NCBI RefSeq assembly: GCF_000961885.1
Contig: NZ_JZKH01000107.1
Coordinates: 1-23,068, forward strand
DNA length: 23,068 nt
Direction of reading: 5' to 3'
From: Streptomyces rubellomurinus
GTDB taxonomy: Bacteria > Actinomycetota > Actinomycetes > Streptomycetales > Streptomycetaceae
Shown: positions 20,372 to 23,068 of the stretch, piece by piece
Numbering within the stretch: the stretch's first letter is position 1
Layout of the letters: every line of letters starts with the position of its first letter
Notes under the pieces: model-generated
What the model saw: only the letters and a program-made list of their open reading frames with translations
Databases searched by the model: none
What the model was told of the DNA's origin: nothing
Made by a program: the position numbers and the translations under genes

Positions 20372-21787
20372 TTAGCTCGACTCAAGAAACGCCTGATGTA
20401 GGGCACCTACCACCGCAAGAAGCTCCTTGCGAAGGCGGTGCCGGTTGGACCCGCGCGTCTTGAGTGCATGGCAGTTCGGGCACAGGGCGATCATTGTTTC
20501 TGGAGTGTCTTGGCCGCCACGCCCGAGGTCATTCACGTGGTCGACCTCCAGTATGGGCAGGCCGGCGTCGGTGAGTTCTGACGGGTGCCCGAGGCAGGCG
20601 GGGTTTTCGCACTGGCCGTCGCTGCGAAGGATGACAGCCTGCCGGGCAGCCGGCGAACGAAGATAGCGCTCAACCTGTGTGAGCTTCGAACGGCGGGTTC
20701 GGCTGGCGGTTGTGCGATGGGCTGCCTCGGTCAGCTTTCGGTACCTGTCACGGTTACTGGTGGGGCTTTCTTCTTGCTCCGGGGCCTCGGACACAACGGG
20801 GACGTCAACGGAGTCGTCATGGAGCCACCCGTCATCCTCGTTGAGGGCGTCGATAACCTCCGCGGTCCACGTTTCACGCAGAGGCGACGGGACGGGTGCA
20901 AGAACCCACACGAACTCCCGGCGAGGCTCGCCGTCCTGTCCGCGGCCCCACCGCAGCCGCCGCTGGACGATCACCGCCCAGGTTTCGAAGGTCCAGTGCC
21001 CCCGGTACGGCTTGTGCCAATAGCGCAACGCTCGTTGCTGATCCTGGTACTCGGCCATGGATCTGTTTCCCCCGGTCAGCGTTTGATCACCCGACAAGCC
21101 GTCACCGGTGTAGGCGATCCAGTCCATCCCGGGGATTTGCTGGTCCGCGTAGGGCCCCTTGTCGTCCGAGTACACGGTGAGGACGCCATCAGCCAGCGGG
21201 GTGATACCGAGGACCCGGTTGCCGCCGTAGGCGTCAGCGATGACGTCTCGGTTCGAGAACGGCTCGCCCACAGTTGGACGAAGCGACGAGTCGATGCGCC
21301 CTTCCATCAACTCCGTGAGTGAGAGAGCTTCCAGCAGACCTGCTGGTGTCGGCGTAAAAAAGCGAAGTAGCAACGTGGCGATGGCCCGTGCCGCCAGCTC
21401 CGGGTCCTCGACCAGCCGGTCGTAGTCCTCCTTGAGCAGGCCGGCGAGGGGGTCTGTCGCGTCAAGGGCGGAAATCTTGGGGCGCCGCCGGTCGCTCGTC
21501 AGCGGAAGCTCGGCGGCTTTCGCCACCTGCCAAAGATCATTTCCTTGCAGCGCCCAGAAGGGGTACACCACGGCCCGCTCTCCGTCTGGCGCGTCTGCGA
21601 ACGAGGTGAGGAGCGGCGCAACGGCGGACTTCACTGCGGACCATGGTTGCTCACGGGGCTGCCCGTGCACAGCTTGGGAAATAGCCCACAGCAAAAAAAT
21701 GGGCCGGTGCAGCGCCTGACCAGTCCGCCTACGGGCAGGTTTCACCTTCCCGATCCGCTTGATGAAGTCCAACCCGTTGGTTCCCAT
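20372..21787 (-). CDS. Probable type IV restriction endonuclease: sulfur-binding-like, SRA-like and HNH domains (ScoMcrA-like)
   Basis: A 471-residue protein from the ATG at 21787 (GAGAGG five bases upstream; a GTG two codons earlier is possible). Residues about 25-145 (HRPIFLLWAISQAVHG, VVYPFWALQGNDLWQV, LLLRFFTPT) resemble the sulfur-binding domain of ScoMcrA-type enzymes, which sense phosphorothioate DNA. Residues about 175-300 (SNRDVIADAYGGNRVLGI, DWIAYTGDGLSGDQ, HWTFETWAVIVQRR) resemble an SRA-like modified-base domain. The C-terminus has a zinc HNH: VILRSDGQCENPACLG, EVDHVNDLGRGGQ, ALCPNCHALKTRG (C393, C398, D416-H417, C436, C439, H440). Together this predicts cleavage of modified invading DNA. 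It lies just outside attR, in chromosome or an older insertion. Domain assignment is from pattern memory; HNH is certain, SBD likely, SRA probable. Confidence 0.82.
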   Translation of the reverse strand: MGTNGLDFIKRIGKVKPARRRTGQALHRPIFLLWAISQAVHGQPREQPWSAVKSAVAPLLTSFADAPDGERAVVYPFWALQGNDLWQVAKAAELPLTSDRRRPKISALDATDPLAGLLKEDYDRLVEDPELAARAIATLLLRFFTPTPAGLLEALSLTELMEGRIDSSLRPTVGEPFSNRDVIADAYGGNRVLGITPLADGVLTVYSDDKGPYADQQIPGMDWIAYTGDGLSGDQTLTGGNRSMAEYQDQQRALRYWHKPYRGHWTFETWAVIVQRRLRWGRGQDGEPRREFVWVLAPVPSPLRETWTAEVIDALNEDDGWLHDDSVDVPVVSEAPEQEESPTSNRDRYRKLTEAAHRTTASRTRRSKLTQVERYLRSPAARQAVILRSDGQCENPACLGHPSELTDAGLPILEVDHVNDLGRGGQDTPETMIALCPNCHALKTRGSNRHRLRKELLAVVGALHQAFLESS

Positions 21788-21888
21788 TGACACCTCTCAC
21801 CCAGGTCCTGAAGCGGTGAAGCGGGTCTCTTCTGAGAAGACCCGCTCGGTGGCGCTGTTCCTTGGCTACGTGGGCGCGGGCGGAGGGC

Positions 21889-22266
21889 TCAGACCTTCCT
21901 GCGCCGCGTGGCGGTCCTGCTACGCGACATGATCCGGTTAACACCGGGCACGGCGACGATGGTCAGGGTCAGTGCGAGGGTTGCCCACCAGGGCATCGCG
22001 CCGTGACTCTCCCGAACCATGAGAAGCGCCCCTCCGGTCGGTATGACCGTGTAGCCGATCATCTCGATCAGCTGGCTGGCGCTACGGGCAGGCACCTGCA
22101 TCCGTCCGTGGATGTCCGGCGAGAGCTTGACCTCGACCGAGGCCCCATCGCTGGGCATCTCGGCCGAAACGGAAAGCTCCTGGCTCGTCCAGATCTTGAC
22201 CTCAGCGCTCGCTGACGGAGCGATGTGGGAGGAGTCGCCGTACATCGTGGGATCGGTGTTCGTCAC
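21889..22266 (-). CDS. Small membrane protein (125 aa), function unknown
   Basis: From the GTG at 22266, preceded by GAAGGA at about 6 bases. The N-terminal two thirds is polar (MTNTDPTMYGDSSHIAPSAS, then repeated Ser/Glu/Val strands), suggesting a soluble domain. A hydrophobic helix (MPWWATLALTLTIVAVPGV, about 90-108) is followed by a very basic tail, RIMSRSRTATRRRKV, likely cytoplasmic. A weaker hydrophobic stretch (TVIPTGGALLMV) lies just before. It is 101 bp upstream of the restriction gene on the same strand and may be co-transcribed with it. No family recognised. Confidence 0.65.
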   Translation of the reverse strand: MTNTDPTMYGDSSHIAPSASAEVKIWTSQELSVSAEMPSDGASVEVKLSPDIHGRMQVPARSASQLIEMIGYTVIPTGGALLMVRESHGAMPWWATLALTLTIVAVPGVNRIMSRSRTATRRRKV

Positions 22267-22615
22267 TGGGAGTCCTTCTTGGGATGCCTCAGCTAGAGAT
22301 CGGCGATCTCTTGACAGGCTGTCGCATCCTCAATCGCAAGTCCCAGGCGGTAGCAATCCGAGCTAGGGAGCCCCGGACTGGTTGGCGCCTAGAAATGGAT
22401 GGACCGTTGTGGCCATCGGATTCCTTTCGTGTCAGTGATCTAGCGAGCCTCTCCGTCGGCTGTAGTCGACGAGGAGGCAGCGCTCACACTGTAGCCAAAG
22501 ACACCGACAGTGCACCAATCTGGTGCTGATCTGGTTCATCATTGGTGTCTCGTGAGATGCTGGAGCACGTCACGCACGCTCGGCGTGCACACCCGGCAGT
22601 AGAGAGGCTGTAAGA
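22267..22615. promoter_or_regulatory. Divergent region with nested dyad upstream of RHH-like gene
   Basis: These 349 bases have no credible gene. They separate two divergent genes and so should hold both promoters. AGACACC (22499-22505) pairs with GGTGTCT (22544-22550), enclosing the perfect inverted repeat GCACCA-ATC-TGGTGC (22512-22526). A TTGACA hexamer at 22311-22316 is a possible -35 on the plus strand, but no convincing -10 follows at normal spacing. The dyad lies about 65 bp before the RHH-like start and may be its operator. Confidence 0.5.
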
Positions 22616-22846
22616 GTGACGGACTCAAGGAGTGCAGGGGCGCCGAGTGAGCGGTTCAGCATCACGTTGATCGGTGCGGCTGTTCGGGCGCTGGCCGACC
22701 TCACCTTGGCCACCGGACTTTCCAAGACCGATGCGATCAACCGCTCGGTCCAGGTCTACGGCTTCCTCGCCCAACAGATGGCTGAGGGCAAGGAGTTGCT
22801 CCTTCGAGACAAGGACGGAGCCCTTGAACGGGTCCACATCGTTTAG
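22616..22846 (+). CDS. Ribbon-helix-helix-like small protein (76 aa)
   Basis: From the GTG at 22616, with AGAGAGG about 8 bases upstream. After a short polar start, ERFSITLIGAAVRALADLTL and GLSKTDAINRSVQVYGFLAQ give a strand followed by two helices, the CopG/Arc-type DNA-binding layout. The end (ELLLRDKDGALERVHIV) forms a probable beta hairpin. Such proteins are common in Streptomyces, either as antitoxin-like or stand-alone regulators; no toxin partner is next to it here. The dyad at 22499-22550 could be its own operator. Confidence 0.72.
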   Translation: MTDSRSAGAPSERFSITLIGAAVRALADLTLATGLSKTDAINRSVQVYGFLAQQMAEGKELLLRDKDGALERVHIV

Positions 22847-22965
22847 GAGAGCCTCAGCGTGCCGTGGCAACAGACGAGCATGTTGACGGCACTTCCACAA
22901 TGCCGTCCACACCTATCCCCGGACCAAGGCGTTGTTTCGACGGATCGGCGGCTGAGACGCACACT

Positions 22966-23003
22966 GCGGCCCAGGTCGGGAGCATGATCCCGATCTGGGC
23001 CGC
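22966..23003. terminator. Strong hairpin near right edge
   Basis: A 16-base arm (22966-22981) pairs with 22988-23003, with one G-T wobble and a GCATGA loop. It lies 120 bp after the RHH-like gene and eight bases past a possible minus-strand stop (TGA at 23013-23011) of a Pro-rich frame entering from the right edge. It may serve either strand. Otherwise 22847-23068 shows no gene I can support. Confidence 0.65.
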
Positions 23004-23068
23004 TGGCGTTTCAGGATGGCCGCCGTGGTGGTGGGCGGGTGGGGGTCAGGGGTGGGTGTGGCTGAGGG

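Noticed and set aside
1..23068. CRISPR arrays
   Set aside because: No regularly spaced direct repeats with spacers were seen anywhere in the window.

Overview
The window is high-GC actinomycete DNA, most likely Streptomyces or a close relative. The evidence is the extreme GC bias at third codon positions, the tellurium-resistance (Ter) gene neighbourhood, and an integrated actinomycete integrative and conjugative element (AICE) of the pSAM2 family with RepSA, TraB, KorSA and Nudix (Pif-like) genes. No taxon is named in the data, so this is an inference from gene content.

Left chromosomal flank (1-7602). A TerD-domain gene runs off the left edge on the minus strand. Facing away from it is a three-gene plus-strand set: a CitE-like lyase/aldolase, a large protein with a phosphoribosyltransferase motif, a StiP-like region and a PELOTA-like C-terminus, and a HAD phosphatase whose start overlaps the preceding stop. 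This is the gene set proposed in comparative genomics of Ter systems to make a nucleoside-like metabolite. A FmdB-type zinc ribbon and a long coiled-coil protein follow on the minus strand, then a tRNA-Val gene with anticodon TAC.

Integrated element (7561-20207). A 43-bp sequence running from the anticodon loop to the 3' end of the tRNA-Val gene recurs exactly at 20165-20207, so the attL and attR cores can be placed to the base; the element is about 12.6 kb. From attL the minus strand carries int, xis and repSA in overlapping order. Upstream of these are tiny CxxC proteins, a GGDEF diguanylate-cyclase-like gene, a DUF6197 protein, a small membrane protein, a DUF2637 (Spd-type spreading) gene broken by a one-base insertion, four more small ORFs, traB, and a SCO3933-like gene whose natural start appears to be lost to a one-base deletion. 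A GntR/UTRA repressor (KorSA-like) and a divergent Nudix gene complete the control module. Three copies of a CTCMTGTACATGAG palindrome lie at the two promoter regions this repressor should control. Right of this come a NERD-domain gene, a 0.77-kb non-coding stretch packed with inverted repeats, and a visibly lower-GC HNH gene next to attR.

Right flank (20208-23068). The displaced tRNA 3' end is followed by the original strong terminator. Next is a gene that looks like a type IV (modification-dependent) restriction endonuclease with sulfur-binding-like, SRA-like and HNH parts, then a small membrane protein and a ribbon-helix-helix-like protein preceded by a nested dyad.

The points most worth following are: the two single-base lesions in the conjugation module (sequence errors or a decaying element), the repeated operator set, an element-borne c-di-GMP enzyme, a duplicated intergenic hairpin, the structured non-coding block, and the HNH/NERD/type IV restriction genes clustered around attR, which look like a defence-gene hotspot.
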